Positions 1 to 8,850 of a stretch of DNA of 64,000 nucleotides are shown here, one piece after another (position 1 is the first letter of the stretch; every line of letters begins with the position of its first letter). A program made the translations under genes and the position numbers. The stretch comes from Pseudomonas sp. PDM16 (GTDB taxonomy: Bacteria; Pseudomonadota; Gammaproteobacteria; Pseudomonadales; Pseudomonadaceae). The notes beneath the pieces are model-generated. The model ran no database searches, was not told where the DNA came from, and saw nothing but the letters and a program-made list of their open reading frames with translations. The stretch covers positions 992,001 through 1,056,000 of the forward strand of contig NZ_JACVAM010000002.1 of the NCBI RefSeq assembly GCF_014851865.1. Direction: 5' to 3'.

Positions 1-625
1 TCAGGTTCAGCTCGGCCTGGGCGATTTCGGTCTTGGCGTTGGCGATCTGCGCCTGCAGGCGCTTGATGTCGGCGCTCAGGGCGTCTACCTGCAGACGCTG
101 GGCGCTGAGGTCGGCTTCGGCCTTGGACAGCTGCGAGCGGGCCACGCGGCTGTCGGCGGAGAGTGTGGTGACACGCTCTTCGGAGACGTAGCCTGGCTTG
201 CGCAGGGTCTGGGCGCGGGACAGGTCGATCTGGGTGCGGCTGAGGTTGGCTTGCCCTGCGGAGACATCGGCCTGGCTGGCGGCGATCAGGCTGCCTTGTT
301 GATCGAGCCGGCTCTGGGCCTGGGCCAGTTCGGCCACGCGGGTGGCCAGGGCGGCGCGGGCGCGTTCCAGGGCCAGCTGGAAGTCGGCGGTTTCCAGGGT
401 CAGCAGTAGCTGTCCCTTTTCCACTTGCTGGTTGTCGGTGACCAGCACTCGCTCAATGCGCGCGCCGAGCTGACTGGAAACGCGGGTGATCTCGCCCTGC
501 ACATAGGCGTTGTCCGTGTCCTCGTGAAAGCGCCCGACCAGTAGCCAGTGACCGAATAGACACAGTGCGATCAGAGCGACGAGGGCGACGAAGATGGACA
601 GGCGGCGTTGCAATTGGGCAGGCAT
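1..625 (-). CDS. HlyD/EmrA-type membrane fusion protein (3' end outside window)
   Basis: This is the N-terminal 208 residues of a periplasmic adaptor of the HlyD/EmrA family, which links an inner-membrane exporter to an outer-membrane channel. A short cytoplasmic start (MPAQLQRR) is followed by one membrane helix at about residues 9-28. Next comes the typical biotinyl-lipoyl half-motif region (DTDNAYVQGEITRVSSQ), then a long Ala/Gln/Leu-rich coiled-coil hairpin that runs to the window edge. The ATG at 625 gives the usual N-terminus. It is divergent from the LysR gene at 731, which may regulate it. The partner exporter would lie to the left of the window. The family call is secure; the exported substrate cannot be told. 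Confidence 0.88.
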   Translation of the reverse strand, partial: MPAQLQRRLSIFVALVALIALCLFGHWLLVGRFHEDTDNAYVQGEITRVSSQLGARIERVLVTDNQQVEKGQLLLTLETADFQLALERARAALATRVAELAQAQSRLDQQGSLIAASQADVSAGQANLSRTQIDLSRAQTLRKPGYVSEERVTTLSADSRVARSQLSKAEADLSAQRLQVDALSADIKRLQAQIANAKTEIAQAELNL

Positions 626-671
626 GAGGGGGCTCGAACGGCGGGCGTAAGTGTAAGCAAATCTAACAGTG

Positions 672-699
672 TTGCTGCCAATGCTGTAGCCGGTAGAAT
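672..699 (+). promoter_or_regulatory. Candidate sigma-70 promoter of the LysR gene
   Basis: TTGCTG (672-677) and TAGAAT (694-699) are separated by 16 bases, with the GTG start 31 bases further on. It lies in the 105-bp divergent interval between the membrane fusion protein and LysR genes. It was read by eye only. Confidence 0.4.
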
Positions 700-730
700 T
701 CGCAAACTTTGTTGCCTGTGAGGAACAATC

Positions 731-1645
731 GTGGGGCTTGATGACGCTTTGATCTTCACTCGCGTGGTGGAATGCCACAGCTTCACCCAGGCTGCGCAGA
801 GCCTGAGCATGCAGAAGTCGACGGTCAGCCGGCGCATCGCTCTGCTCGAGGAGCGCCTCGGTGTGCGCCTGCTCAATCGCACCACCCGTAAGCTGCGGCT
901 GACCGAGGTGGGGCAGGCCTATTACGAGCGCTGCCGGCAGATCATGCTCGACTTCGCCGAGGCCGAGCAGGCGGTGATGCAGTTGCAGCAGGAGCCTTCG
1001 GGCCTGCTGCGCATCACGGCGCCCATCGAGTTCGGTCAGTTCTTTCTCGGTAGCGTGCTAGGTCACTTCATGCGCCAGTACCCGCAGATCAGTGCGGAAG
1101 TAGAGCTGACCTCGCGGGACGTGGATCCGCTGGAAGAGGGTGTCGATATCGCCATCCAGGTTGGCCAGCCGCGCGACTCCACGCTGATCGCCCGTAAGCT
1201 GCTGGAGAGCCGGCGGAGGCTGTGCGCCAGCCCCGAATACCTGGCACAGCATGGCGCGCCACGCTCCATTGAGGAGCTGGTCGGTCACCGGGCGATCCTG
1301 TTGCCTCAGGACTCACCGCGGTACTGGCCGCTGGTCGGCGAGCAGGTGTCCTGTCAGCGTGTGCTGTCATGCAACAACATCACTCTGGCACGCGAAGCGG
1401 CACTGGCCGGTGCCGGTATTGCCGGGCTGCCGGTGATGATTTCCGAAGAGGCGCTGGGCAACGGTCGCCTGGTCGAGCTGTTGCCGGATGCCCGCCTGCC
1501 GGTGGGTGAGCTATATGCCGTCTACCCGTCGCGGCGCTTCCAGGCGATGAAGGTCAAGGCTTTCCTCGACTTCCTCATGTCCAGCCTGCGCCAGACTGCG
1601 CTGCTGGAGCCGGCGGTGGCCGGCCTGATAACATCGCGCCCTTGA
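731..1645 (+). CDS. LysR-family transcriptional regulator
   Basis: This 304-residue protein has the LysR layout. An N-terminal winged helix-turn-helix covers about residues 1-60 ([20 protein letters not shown], then the [18 protein letters not shown] turn). A periplasmic-binding-like effector domain follows from about residue 90 ([13 protein letters not shown] core, GAGIAGLP near residue 235). It belongs to the subgroup that begins M-x-L-x-D-A-L, often placed beside exporters or dehydrogenases. The start is GTG at 731. It is transcribed away from the HlyD-type gene, so control of that exporter is a reasonable inference. The effector is unknown. Confidence 0.88.
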   Translation: MGLDDALIFTRVVECHSFTQAAQSLSMQKSTVSRRIALLEERLGVRLLNRTTRKLRLTEVGQAYYERCRQIMLDFAEAEQAVMQLQQEPSGLLRITAPIEFGQFFLGSVLGHFMRQYPQISAEVELTSRDVDPLEEGVDIAIQVGQPRDSTLIARKLLESRRRLCASPEYLAQHGAPRSIEELVGHRAILLPQDSPRYWPLVGEQVSCQRVLSCNNITLAREAALAGAGIAGLPVMISEEALGNGRLVELLPDARLPVGELYAVYPSRRFQAMKVKAFLDFLMSSLRQTALLEPAVAGLITSRP

Positions 1646-1673
1646 TCCATCCTTCCTGCTTCCGAGACTTGTC

Positions 1674-3158
1674 ATGACCAAAGTCCGCACCCGCATTGCG
1701 CCGTCGCCTACCGGTGATCCGCACGTCGGCACCGCCTACATCGCCCTGTTCAACCTGTGCTTCGCCCGCCAGCACGGCGGCGAGTTCATCCTGCGCATCG
1801 AAGACACCGACCAGTTGCGTTCGACTCGCGAGTCCGAGCAGCAGATCTTCGACGCCCTGCGCTGGCTGGGCATCGAGTGGAACGAAGGCCCGGACGTCGG
1901 TGGCCCGCATGGCCCGTACCGGCAGAGCGAGCGTGGTGCGATCTACAAGAAGTACTCGGACGAGCTGGTCAGCAAGGGCCATGCGTTCCCCTGCTTCTGC
2001 TCCGCCGAACGCCTGGACCAGGTGCGTGCCGAGCAGATGGCGAAGAAGGAAACCCCGCGCTACGACGGCCACTGCATTCATATCGCCCCGGAAGAGGCGC
2101 AGAAGCGCATCGACGCCGGCGAATCGCACGTGGTGCGCATGAAGGTGCCGAGCGAAGGCGTCTGCGTGGTGCCGGACATGCTGCGTGGCGACGTGGAGAT
2201 CCCGTGGGATCGCATGGACATGCAGGTGCTGATGAAGGCCGACGGCCTGCCCACCTACTTCCTGGCCAACGTGGTCGACGACCACCTGATGGAGATCACT
2301 CACGTCCTGCGCGGCGAGGAGTGGCTGCCGTCGGCGCCGAAGCTGATCAAACTGTACGAGTACTTCGGCTGGGAGCAGCCCAAGCTCTGCTACATGCCGC
2401 TGCTGCGTAACCCGGACAAGTCCAAGCTGTCCAAGCGCAAGAACCCGACCTGCATCACCTTCTATGAGCGCATGGGCTTCATGCCCGAGGCGCTGCTCAA
2501 CTACCTGGGTCGCATGGGCTGGTCGATGCCGGACGAGCGCGAGAAGTTCTCGCTGGCTGAGATGATCGAGCACTTCGACCTGTCGCGTGTTTCGCTCGGC
2601 GGGCCGATCTTCGATATCGAGAAGCTGTCCTGGCTCAACGGCCAGTGGCTACGCGAGCTGCCGGTAGAACAGTTCGCCAAGCGCGTGCAGGACTGGGCCT
2701 TCAATTCCCAGTACCTGATGCAGATTGCCCCGCACGTGCAGCAGCGCGTCGAGACCTTCAGCGACATCGCGCCGCTGGGCAGTTTCTTCTTCAGTGGCGG
2801 CGTGCAGCTCGATCCTGCGCTGTTGGCGCACAAGAAGCTCTCGCCTGACCAGGTACGCCAGGCCCTGCAGCTGGTGCTGTGGGAGCTGGAGGCGCTGCGT
2901 CAGTGGGACAAGGAGAAGATCACCGGCTGCATCCAGTTCGTCTGCGAGGGCCTCGGCCTCAAGCTGCGCGACCTGATGCCGCTGATCTTCCCCGCCATTA
3001 CCGGCAAGGCCAGCTCGGTCTCGGTGCTGGATGCCATGGAGATCCTTGGCGCCGACCTGTCACGCTTCCGCCTGCGTCAGGCCGTCGAGCTGCTTGGCGG
3101 CGTCAGCAATGGCGAGACCAAGGAGTGGAAGAAGCTGCTGGAGGTTTTTCGCGGCTGA
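1674..3158 (+). CDS. gltX: Glutamate--tRNA ligase
   Basis: This 494-residue class I aminoacyl-tRNA synthetase charges tRNA-Glu with glutamate in the cytoplasm. The HIGH-type signature is [10 protein letters not shown] at residues 10-19. The KMSKS-type loop is SKLSKRK near residue 249. A Cys-containing segment (CFCSAERLD) sits near residue 105. The C-terminal anticodon-binding helical domain is intact, and the length is normal for gammaproteobacterial GltX. The gene lies directly upstream of four tRNA genes, two of them tRNA-Glu, its own substrate; this arrangement is conserved in Pseudomonas. Confidence 0.98.
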   Translation: MTKVRTRIAPSPTGDPHVGTAYIALFNLCFARQHGGEFILRIEDTDQLRSTRESEQQIFDALRWLGIEWNEGPDVGGPHGPYRQSERGAIYKKYSDELVSKGHAFPCFCSAERLDQVRAEQMAKKETPRYDGHCIHIAPEEAQKRIDAGESHVVRMKVPSEGVCVVPDMLRGDVEIPWDRMDMQVLMKADGLPTYFLANVVDDHLMEITHVLRGEEWLPSAPKLIKLYEYFGWEQPKLCYMPLLRNPDKSKLSKRKNPTCITFYERMGFMPEALLNYLGRMGWSMPDEREKFSLAEMIEHFDLSRVSLGGPIFDIEKLSWLNGQWLRELPVEQFAKRVQDWAFNSQYLMQIAPHVQQRVETFSDIAPLGSFFFSGGVQLDPALLAHKKLSPDQVRQALQLVLWELEALRQWDKEKITGCIQFVCEGLGLKLRDLMPLIFPAITGKASSVSVLDAMEILGADLSRFRLRQAVELLGGVSNGETKEWKKLLEVFRG

Positions 3159-3265
3159 GTAGGGGAGGCCGCCAGTCATCGCCTGAGAAGGCGTGGTTTG
3201 CTTGGTCTTTGGGGTAAGTGATTGTTCTGCCTCCAGATTTTTTTTGGCCTCGCTGAAAAATTGTG

Positions 3266-3294
3266 TTGACAGGCAAATACCTCCCCCCTAATAT
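3266..3294 (+). promoter_or_regulatory. Strong sigma-70 promoter for the tRNA array
   Basis: TTGACA (3266-3271) and TAATAT (3289-3294) are separated by 17 bases. A GC-rich discriminator (GCGCCCCG) follows, as is usual for stable RNA promoters under stringent control. The first tRNA begins 18 bases after the -10 hexamer. Confidence 0.8.
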
Positions 3295-3312
3295 GCGCCC
3301 CGTCCAAGCGAC

Positions 3313-3388
<76 letters not shown>

Positions 3389-3435
3389 AATTGCCACCGA
3401 ATGAATTCCAGCGCATTCGGGTAAATGAAGGTTTT

Positions 3436-3511
3436 GTCCCCTTCGTCTAGTGGCCTAGGACACCGCCCTTTCACGGCGGTAACAGGGGTTCGAGTCCCCT
3501 AGGGGACGCCA
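3436..3511 (+). tRNA. tRNA-Glu (TTC)
   Basis: This 76-nt tRNA has a GTCCCCT acceptor strand, the anticodon loop CTTTCAC (anticodon TTC), the T-arm GGGGTTCGAGTCCCC and an encoded CCA. It is identical in sequence to the copy at 3679. Confidence 0.97.
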
Positions 3512-3554
3512 CTTCACGCAGTGCTCGCACTGCACGTCGAGAGACGCAAAATCC

Positions 3555-3630
<76 letters not shown>

Positions 3631-3638
3631 ATCACTGA

Positions 3639-3663
3639 CAAGGCCAGCCTAGTGCTGGCCTTG
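3639..3663 (+). other. Hairpin inside the tRNA array
   Basis: This is a perfect 10-bp stem (CAAGGCCAGC / GCTGGCCTTG) with a 5-base loop, lying between the second Ala and second Glu tRNA genes. Only a weak T-rich tail follows (TTCTTCG). It could be a partial terminator or a processing signal that adjusts the level of the last tRNA. Confidence 0.55.
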
Positions 3664-3678
3664 TTCTTCGAAGGTTCT

Positions 3679-3754
3679 GTCCCCTTCGTCTAGTGGCCTA
3701 GGACACCGCCCTTTCACGGCGGTAACAGGGGTTCGAGTCCCCTAGGGGACGCCA
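3679..3754 (+). tRNA. tRNA-Glu (TTC), second copy
   Basis: This is an exact duplicate of the tRNA-Glu at 3436, with anticodon TTC and an encoded CCA. It is the last gene of the array. Confidence 0.97.
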
Positions 3755-3780
3755 CTTTCTTTCCGCGTTTTGCGGACTTC

Positions 3781-3814
3781 AAGGGTCATTCTTCGGAATG
3801 GCCCTTTTGTTTTT
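3781..3814 (+). terminator. Rho-independent terminator of the tRNA array
   Basis: The stem AAGGGTCATTC / GAATGGCCCTT (11 bp with one T-G pair) is closed by a TTCG tetraloop and followed by TTGTTTTT. Confidence 0.88.
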
Positions 3815-3868
3815 CAGCCTCCCGAAAAATCACCGACGAGCGGTCGCCATGCCTGCTTGCGGTTTCTT

Positions 3869-3896
3869 ATTACATGCATAATATTAAGTGCGTAAT
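3869..3896. promoter_or_regulatory. Candidate TetR operator
   Basis: This is a 28-bp imperfect palindrome with 10 of 14 positions symmetric. Its outer arms are ATTAC/GTAAT and its centre is TAATATTA. It sits 15 bp upstream of the TetR start codon and overlaps the likely promoter (CATAAT at 3877). Size and placement fit an autoregulatory TetR operator. Confidence 0.5.
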
Positions 3897-3911
3897 TCTA
3901 TGGAGGCTGCC

Positions 3912-4451
3912 ATGAGCGACAAGAAGAGCAGAACCCGCGAGCGCATTCTCGATGCTGCCACCGCTGCGCTGATCCAGCGCGGTCCGGTCGAGCCCAGCGT
4001 CGGCGAGGTGATGGGCACTGCGGGGCTGACGGTCGGCGGCTTCTACGCCCACTTCCAGAGCAAGGAGGCGCTGATGCTGGAAGCCTTCACGCAATTGCTG
4101 GCGCGTCGCCGGCAGATGCTCAAACAGCTCGACGATAGTCTTTCCGCCCAAGATCGCCGCGTTCTGGCCGCAGCCTTCTATCTGTCGCGCAAGCACCGCG
4201 ACGCGGAAACCGACGCCTGTCCGCTGCCCAGTTCGCTGGGCGAGCTCAGTCGCCTGCCGGAGCCGTTTCGCCTCGTGCTGGTCGAGCATACCGAGCTGAT
4301 GGTCGCCGAGCTGGCCGGCAGTCCAGAGGACGCGGGCAAGGCGCTGGCCGACCTGGCGCTGATGGTTGGCGGCTTGGCGTTGGCGCGTGCCCTGGGTGAT
4401 GGCGAGCTGTCCGATCGAGTTCTGCGCGCCGCCAAATCGGCGGTGGTGTGA
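3912..4451 (+). CDS. TetR/AcrR-family transcriptional regulator
   Basis: This 179-residue repressor-type protein has an N-terminal helix-turn-helix at about residues 6-52 (RTRERILDAATAAL, then TVGGFYAHFQSKEALM). Its all-helical ligand domain contains the CPLPSSLGELSRLP segment seen in one AcrR subgroup. ATG 3912 was chosen because GGAGG lies 5 bases before it; a GTG at 3888 in the same frame would add 8 residues but has no ribosome site and overlaps the palindrome. The hydrolase gene starts 41 bases downstream after a weak hairpin, so the two probably form a regulator/enzyme pair. The ligand is unknown. Confidence 0.88.
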   Translation: MSDKKSRTRERILDAATAALIQRGPVEPSVGEVMGTAGLTVGGFYAHFQSKEALMLEAFTQLLARRRQMLKQLDDSLSAQDRRVLAAAFYLSRKHRDAETDACPLPSSLGELSRLPEPFRLVLVEHTELMVAELAGSPEDAGKALADLALMVGGLALARALGDGELSDRVLRAAKSAVV

Positions 4452-4456
4452 CACAA

Positions 4457-4475
4457 GCCCGTTGACGGGCCTTTT
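4457..4475 (+). terminator. Weak hairpin between tetR and hydrolase genes
   Basis: The stem GCCCG / CGGGC with a TTGA loop is followed by CTTTT. The stem is short, so it is probably an attenuating rather than a full terminator. Confidence 0.4.
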
Positions 4476-4492
4476 GCGTGAGGAGAAGCGAG

Positions 4493-5356
4493 ATGAGCAG
4501 CATGAGCTGGATTCGTGGTTTCAACGCCACTGTTGGTCGCCTGGCCCCTGATCTGGTGGCCAGCAAGATGCATCGGGCCTTCCTCACGCCGCGTGATCTG
4601 CCGCCACGCGACTGGGAGCTGCCGCTGCTGGCCGAGGCCGAGCGCATCACTTTGCGCTTCGGCCTTTCTGCTCTGCGCTGGGGGCAGGGCCCCGCCGTGC
4701 TCCTGATGCATGGCTGGGAAGGTCGGCCGACACAGTTTACCGACCTGATCCGCGCTCTGGTGCGTGCCGGTTACGGTGTGGTGGCGCTGGATGGCCCGGC
4801 TCACGGCCACTCCCCAGGTCACGAGGCCAACGTCGTGCTGTTTGCCCGCGCACTATTGGAGGCTGCCAGCGAGCTACCGCCGCTGAGGGCAGTGATTGGC
4901 CATTCCCTGGGTGGTGCCGGCGCGCTGCTGGCGACTCAGCTGGGGTTGCGCACCGAAGCGCTGGTGACCATCGCTGCGCCGGCACGCATCCTCGGTGCGC
5001 TGCGCCGCTTCGCTCACTTCGTTGGTCTGCCCAGGCAGGCGCGAGCACGTTTCGTGCGCATGGTCGAGGAGAGTGCTGGCATGCCGGCTGCGCAGCTCGA
5101 TGTGGATCGCTATCGCCTCGCTTTCTCTGGTCTGGTGATCCATGCCGAGGATGACCCGATGGTGCCGTTCGCTGAGGCCCGCACCATTCATGATGCTTGG
5201 GCGCAGAGCAGGCTGTTGGCGCTGGAGGCGGGTGGGCATAGCAAGTTGTTGGCTGATCCACGCTTGGTGAATGCGATTCTTGAAGTGCTCGGTAGTGCCG
5301 ACCTGAACGCAGCGGCGGGGCATCGTGTGGGCAGCGCAACGGCTCTGGCGTCCTGA
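4493..5356 (+). CDS. Alpha/beta-hydrolase fold protein
   Basis: This is a 287-residue serine hydrolase. The visible catalytic set is the nucleophile elbow GHSLGG with Ser138, an acidic residue in EDDPMVP (Asp220/221) and His249 in GGHSK. The oxyanion region is LLMHGWEG near residue 70. There is no signal peptide, so it is cytoplasmic. ATG 4493 is preceded by GAGGAG; an in-frame GTG at 4478 lies before that site and is unlikely. It probably acts with the TetR protein just upstream. The substrate (ester, lactone or thioester) cannot be inferred. Confidence 0.85.
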   Translation: MSSMSWIRGFNATVGRLAPDLVASKMHRAFLTPRDLPPRDWELPLLAEAERITLRFGLSALRWGQGPAVLLMHGWEGRPTQFTDLIRALVRAGYGVVALDGPAHGHSPGHEANVVLFARALLEAASELPPLRAVIGHSLGGAGALLATQLGLRTEALVTIAAPARILGALRRFAHFVGLPRQARARFVRMVEESAGMPAAQLDVDRYRLAFSGLVIHAEDDPMVPFAEARTIHDAWAQSRLLALEAGGHSKLLADPRLVNAILEVLGSADLNAAAGHRVGSATALAS

Positions 5357-5509
5357 TCCGGCGCGGAACGCAAGCCGCTACAGGCTGCTCTAAACCGTTA
5401 CACTCCCTCCCATGTTCTCGGCGGGCCGGAGTTGTGCTCCGGTCCGGCTCGGCGCCGTCACAGCAGCCAATGCCGTTCGGTGTCTGAATCTCGATGAGGG
5501 GGAAATGAC

Positions 5510-6160
5510 ATGAGCCTGACAATGGAAGCCGTGTTGCAGCGGGCGCGCCCCGTGCTGCCGGTGTTGGTAATTGAAGATTGTGATCTGGCGGTAGACATGG
5601 CCCGCGCGCTGCACGCCGGCGGCGTCAGCGTGCTCGAAGTGACGTTGCGCACGCCCCGCGCGCTGGACGCTCTGGCGGCGATCCGCAAGGAGTTGCCTGA
5701 GCTGCTGGTCGGAGCGGGTACGGTGATCCATGCCGAGCAGTTCCAGGAGGCCCGCGACGCTGGGGCTCAGTTCACCGTCAGTCCCGGTTGCACCGAGCGC
5801 CTGGCGGCAGCGGCGGAAGACTCCGGGCTGCCATACCTGCCTGCGGTGATGACTCCGTCAGAGGTGCTGTTGGCGCTGGAGTACGGCTATCGCTCGCTCA
5901 AGCTGTTCCCGGCCAACGGCAATACCAGCGTGAAGATGCTGAAGAGCTTCAAGGGGCCGTTCACCGGCATTCGCTTCTGTCCGACTGGCGGCATTACCGC
6001 GGACAATCTGCTGAGCTTCCTGCGCCTGCCCAACGTAGCCTGCGTTGGCGGTACCTGGATCGCCCCGGACAACCTGATTCGTGCCCGAGCCTGGGACCAG
6101 ATTACCCAGTTGGCCAGTGAGGCCTGCAATTTGGCGGCCAGTCTGGAGATCAAGCCGTGA
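5510..6160 (+). CDS. eda: KDPG/KHG aldolase (Eda paralogue)
   Basis: This 216-residue class I aldolase cleaves 2-keto-3-deoxy-6-phosphogluconate to pyruvate and glyceraldehyde-3-phosphate. Family signatures are LEVTLRTP, VGAGTV, the SPG loop, and KLFPA, which carries the Schiff-base lysine. The phosphate-binding PTGGI is also present. The start has GAGGGGG upstream. In pseudomonads the main eda usually sits in the zwf-pgl-eda operon; here the neighbours are a thioesterase and a hydrolase, so this is probably the second copy. It overlaps the next gene by 4 bases. The substrate may be KDPG or a related 2-keto-3-deoxy acid. Confidence 0.93.
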   Translation: MSLTMEAVLQRARPVLPVLVIEDCDLAVDMARALHAGGVSVLEVTLRTPRALDALAAIRKELPELLVGAGTVIHAEQFQEARDAGAQFTVSPGCTERLAAAAEDSGLPYLPAVMTPSEVLLALEYGYRSLKLFPANGNTSVKMLKSFKGPFTGIRFCPTGGITADNLLSFLRLPNVACVGGTWIAPDNLIRARAWDQITQLASEACNLAASLEIKP

Positions 6161-6606
6161 GTTGGGATCTGCCACAGCCTTTCGTGATTGATCTGCGCGT
6201 CTCCGCCGATGATATCGACGGCCTAGGCCACGCCAACAACGCGGTCTATGTGAGCTGGCTGGAGCGCTGCGCCTGGCGTCACTCGCAGCATCTGGGCCTG
6301 GACCTGGCCGAGTACCGCCGCATGGACCGGGCCATGGCCGTTCTGCGTCACGAGATCGACTATCTAGCCAGTGCCTATGAAGGCGAAGAGCTGCAGATGG
6401 CCACCTGGATTGTCGAGTCCGACCACAAGCTGAAGATGACCCGGCGTTTCCAGCTGTGGCGTCCGGCGGACGCTTGCACCCTGTTGCGGGCGCAAACCAC
6501 ATTCGTTTGCATCGAGTTGTCCAGCGGCAAGCCCAAGCGTATGCCGCCGGAATTCGTCGAAGGCTATGGCCAGGCGCTGATGGAGCCCTCCTTGCTGGAG
6601 CTCTAG
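6157..6606 (+). CDS. 4HBT-type hotdog acyl-CoA thioesterase
   Basis: This 149-residue hotdog-fold protein has the 4-hydroxybenzoyl-CoA thioesterase signature. DGLGHANNAVYVSWLERC at about residues 20-37 contains the Asp/His/Asn pattern typical of FadM/YbgC-like enzymes. It starts with GTG in a GTGA overlap with the aldolase stop, so it is translationally coupled. Its stop codon overlaps the stop of the convergent gene on the other strand. It probably hydrolyses a short or medium acyl-CoA. No sequence evidence links its substrate to the aldolase. Confidence 0.87.
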   Translation: MSWDLPQPFVIDLRVSADDIDGLGHANNAVYVSWLERCAWRHSQHLGLDLAEYRRMDRAMAVLRHEIDYLASAYEGEELQMATWIVESDHKLKMTRRFQLWRPADACTLLRAQTTFVCIELSSGKPKRMPPEFVEGYGQALMEPSLLEL

Positions 6607-6998
6607 TTGAGCAGCGGGGCGAGGAACACTTGTCCCGGCTCGACCATGATCGCGAACTGCCGGGTTTCGCCAGAGCCGAGCAGCACCGACTGCTCAGGGC
6701 CTGGGCCGAGCCCTCCGCAGTAACCGTCCGATGAAATGGCTACCGCTATACTGAGCTCACCGCTAGGCAGGTCGAGGCTGGTGCGCTCGCCTGGTCCCAG
6801 TTTCGCTACCGCCTGTTGATTGATGTACAGCTCTACGTCGCAGGCGTTTGGCGCATTGTTGTCGCGACTGAATATCAGCCGCCCCGGCGCACCGGGGGCC
6901 GGATCGGGTGGCACGACTTGTACGCCTCGCGGCAGGGTATCGGCGGCGTGGGCCAGGCTGCAGGCCAGGCAGAAGGCGATGAATGAGCGCAGCAGCAT
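6603..6998 (-). CDS. Small exported protein of unknown function
   Basis: This 131-residue protein has a clear Sec signal peptide (MLLRSFIAFCLACSLAHA, cut before ADTLP). The mature part is rich in beta-forming residues and holds two cysteines (NACDVEL and DGYCGG) that could form a disulfide. It resembles small periplasmic beta-sandwich proteins, but no family is recognised. The ATG at 6998 has a purine-rich site (AGGGGGA) upstream. It is convergent with the thioesterase gene and overlaps it by 4 bases through a shared CTAG. The signal peptide and ribosome site argue that it is a real gene. Confidence 0.75.
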   Translation of the reverse strand: MLLRSFIAFCLACSLAHAADTLPRGVQVVPPDPAPGAPGRLIFSRDNNAPNACDVELYINQQAVAKLGPGERTSLDLPSGELSIAVAISSDGYCGGLGPGPEQSVLLGSGETRQFAIMVEPGQVFLAPLLN

Positions 6999-7091
6999 GA
7001 CGAGTCCCCCTTTTGTCTCCTGCAGTGTGGACCATCTTGCGCGGCGCGAGTGTCGCCTTAAACTGTGCGCCCCGTTTTCCCGGACTATTCC

Positions 7092-8060
7092 ATGCAAATC
7101 GCCCTGGCTCCCATGGAGGGGCTGGTCGACGAGATCCTGCGCGATGTGCTGACCCGTGTCGGCGGTATCGACTGGTGCGTCACCGAGTTCATTCGTGTCA
7201 GTGACCGCCTGCTGCCCGAGAGCGCCTACCACAAGTTGGCTCCCGAGCTGGCGAGCGGCGCGCGCACCCACGCCGGCACGCCGATGCGCGTGCAGTTGCT
7301 CGGCTCCGATCCGATCTGCCTGGCGGACAATGCGGCCTTTGCCTGCACCTTGGGTGCGCCGGTGATCGACCTCAATTTCGGCTGCCCAGCCAAGACGGTC
7401 AACAAGTCGCGTGGTGGCGCCGTGCTGCTCAAGGAGCCGGAACTGCTACACGCTATCCTTCGCGAAGTGCGCCGCGCGGTGCCGACAGAGATTCCGGTCA
7501 CCGCCAAGATGCGGCTGGGCTTCGACAGTCCGGATGGCGCCCTGGATTGCGCCCGGGCCCTGGTCGAGGGTGGCGCCGCACAACTGGTGGTGCATGCACG
7601 GACCAAGGTCGATGGATACAAGCCGCCGGCTCACTGGGAATGGGTGGCGCGGGTGCAGGATGTGGTCAAGGTGCCGGTGTACGCCAATGGCGAGATCTGG
7701 ACGGTCGAGGACTGGCAGCGTTGCCGTGAAGTCAGCGGCGCCGAGGACATCATGCTCGGCCGTGGCCTGGTCTCGCGCCCCGATCTGGCCCGGCAGATCG
7801 CCGTTGCCCGTACTGGTTATGACGTTGTGCCGATGAACTGGGACGAACTGCAGCCGTTGCTCCAGGACTTCTGGCTGCAGGCCCGGCGCAAGCTGGCGCC
7901 GCGCTATGCGCCGGGACGCCTAAAACAGTGGCTGGCCATGCTCACCCGCAGCTACCCGGAAGCGGTGGCACTGTTCGCCGAGGTGCGCCGCGAGAACGAC
8001 TGCGAGCGCATCGACCGTCTGCTCGGCGCGCCCGAGGCGGCGCTGGCTGAAAGCGCCTAG
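7092..8060 (+). CDS. dusC: tRNA-dihydrouridine(16) synthase
   Basis: This 322-residue FMN-dependent enzyme reduces uridine in the tRNA D-loop. The TIM-barrel start is [13 protein letters not shown]. The catalytic cysteine is Cys98 in [14 protein letters not shown] and phosphate contacts are in HARTK and MLGRGL. The C-terminal helical tRNA-binding domain is complete. Length and the Cys position fit the DusC branch rather than DusA or DusB. ATG 7092 aligns with the family N-terminus; a GTG at 7065 would add nine unusual residues. It is convergent with the SDR gene, with a 4-base overlap. Confidence 0.93.
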   Translation: MQIALAPMEGLVDEILRDVLTRVGGIDWCVTEFIRVSDRLLPESAYHKLAPELASGARTHAGTPMRVQLLGSDPICLADNAAFACTLGAPVIDLNFGCPAKTVNKSRGGAVLLKEPELLHAILREVRRAVPTEIPVTAKMRLGFDSPDGALDCARALVEGGAAQLVVHARTKVDGYKPPAHWEWVARVQDVVKVPVYANGEIWTVEDWQRCREVSGAEDIMLGRGLVSRPDLARQIAVARTGYDVVPMNWDELQPLLQDFWLQARRKLAPRYAPGRLKQWLAMLTRSYPEAVALFAEVRRENDCERIDRLLGAPEAALAESA

Positions 8061-8803
8061 CGCCCGCCGCTGACATCGATAAAGGTCCCGGTGCAGTAGG
8101 ACGACTGCTCCGAAGCCAGCCACAGAATCGCCTCCGCAACTTCCCGGGCTTCGCCACCGCGCTGCAGCGGTACGCTGCCTTTTAATCGCTCGATACGCCC
8201 CGGCTCGCCGCCAGCGGCGTGGATGTCGGTGGCGATCAGGCCGGGGCGCACGGCATTGACGCGAATGCCTTCGCCGGCCACCTCGCGGGCCAGGCCGATG
8301 GTCAGGCTGTCCACCGCGCCCTTGGCCGCCGCGTAGTCGATGTATTCGTTGGGCGAGCCGAGGCGGGCGGCCATGGATGAAACGTTGACGATGGCGCCGC
8401 CGTCACCGCCATGCTGGCTGGACATGCGCTTGATCGCTTCGCGGCAGCACAGGAAGCTGCCGATCACGTTGGTGGCCAGCACGCGCTGCCAGCGCGCCAC
8501 ATCCATCTGCTCCAGGCGCATCTGTGTTTCCAGCATGCCAGCGTTGTTGATCAGCGCATCCAGTCGGCCGTGGTGCTCGTCCAACTCGGCGAACAGGCGC
8601 AGCACGTCCGCTTCCTCGGTGATATCGGCCTGCACTGTGTGCGCCACGCTGCCGTGGGCGGTGATCTCGCGGGCCAGTGCCGCGGCTTCGTCCGCCCGGC
8701 TGCGGTAGTTGAGTAGCAGGTGGTAACCGCGCTGCGCCGCCAGGCGAGCAGTGGCAGCACCAATGCCGCGGTTGGCGCCGGTGATTAGCATGACCTTGTT
8801 CAT
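8057..8803 (-). CDS. Short-chain dehydrogenase/reductase
   Basis: This 248-residue classical SDR has the cofactor motif TGANRGIG near residues 7-14, the NNAG motif, a catalytic Ser in VNVSSMAA, and YAAAK as the Tyr/Lys pair. An Arg in NYRSRADE after the second strand suggests a preference for NADP(H). ATG 8803 has AAGGGGGAA 7 bases upstream; this site lies beside the sigma-32 promoter of the divergent hsp20 gene. The substrate is unknown. Confidence 0.9.
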   Translation of the reverse strand: MNKVMLITGANRGIGAATARLAAQRGYHLLLNYRSRADEAAALAREITAHGSVAHTVQADITEEADVLRLFAELDEHHGRLDALINNAGMLETQMRLEQMDVARWQRVLATNVIGSFLCCREAIKRMSSQHGGDGGAIVNVSSMAARLGSPNEYIDYAAAKGAVDSLTIGLAREVAGEGIRVNAVRPGLIATDIHAAGGEPGRIERLKGSVPLQRGGEAREVAEAILWLASEQSSYCTGTFIDVSGGR

Positions 8804-8815
8804 CACAACTTCCCC

Positions 8816-8843
8816 CTTGAAATCGAAATGGCGGCTCCCATCT
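8816..8843 (+). promoter_or_regulatory. Sigma-32 (RpoH) heat-shock promoter of hsp20
   Basis: CTTGAAA (8816-8822) and CCCATCT (8837-8843) are separated by 14 bases. This is very close to the RpoH consensus CTTGAAA-N11-16-CCCCATNT. Transcription would begin near 8850, at the start of the structured leader. Confidence 0.82.
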
Positions 8844-8850
8844 AAGGGTT

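Noticed and set aside
5357..5509. HexR-type operator before the eda paralogue
   Set aside because: No TTGT-N-ACAA-like palindrome of the expected form was found in the 153-bp gap.
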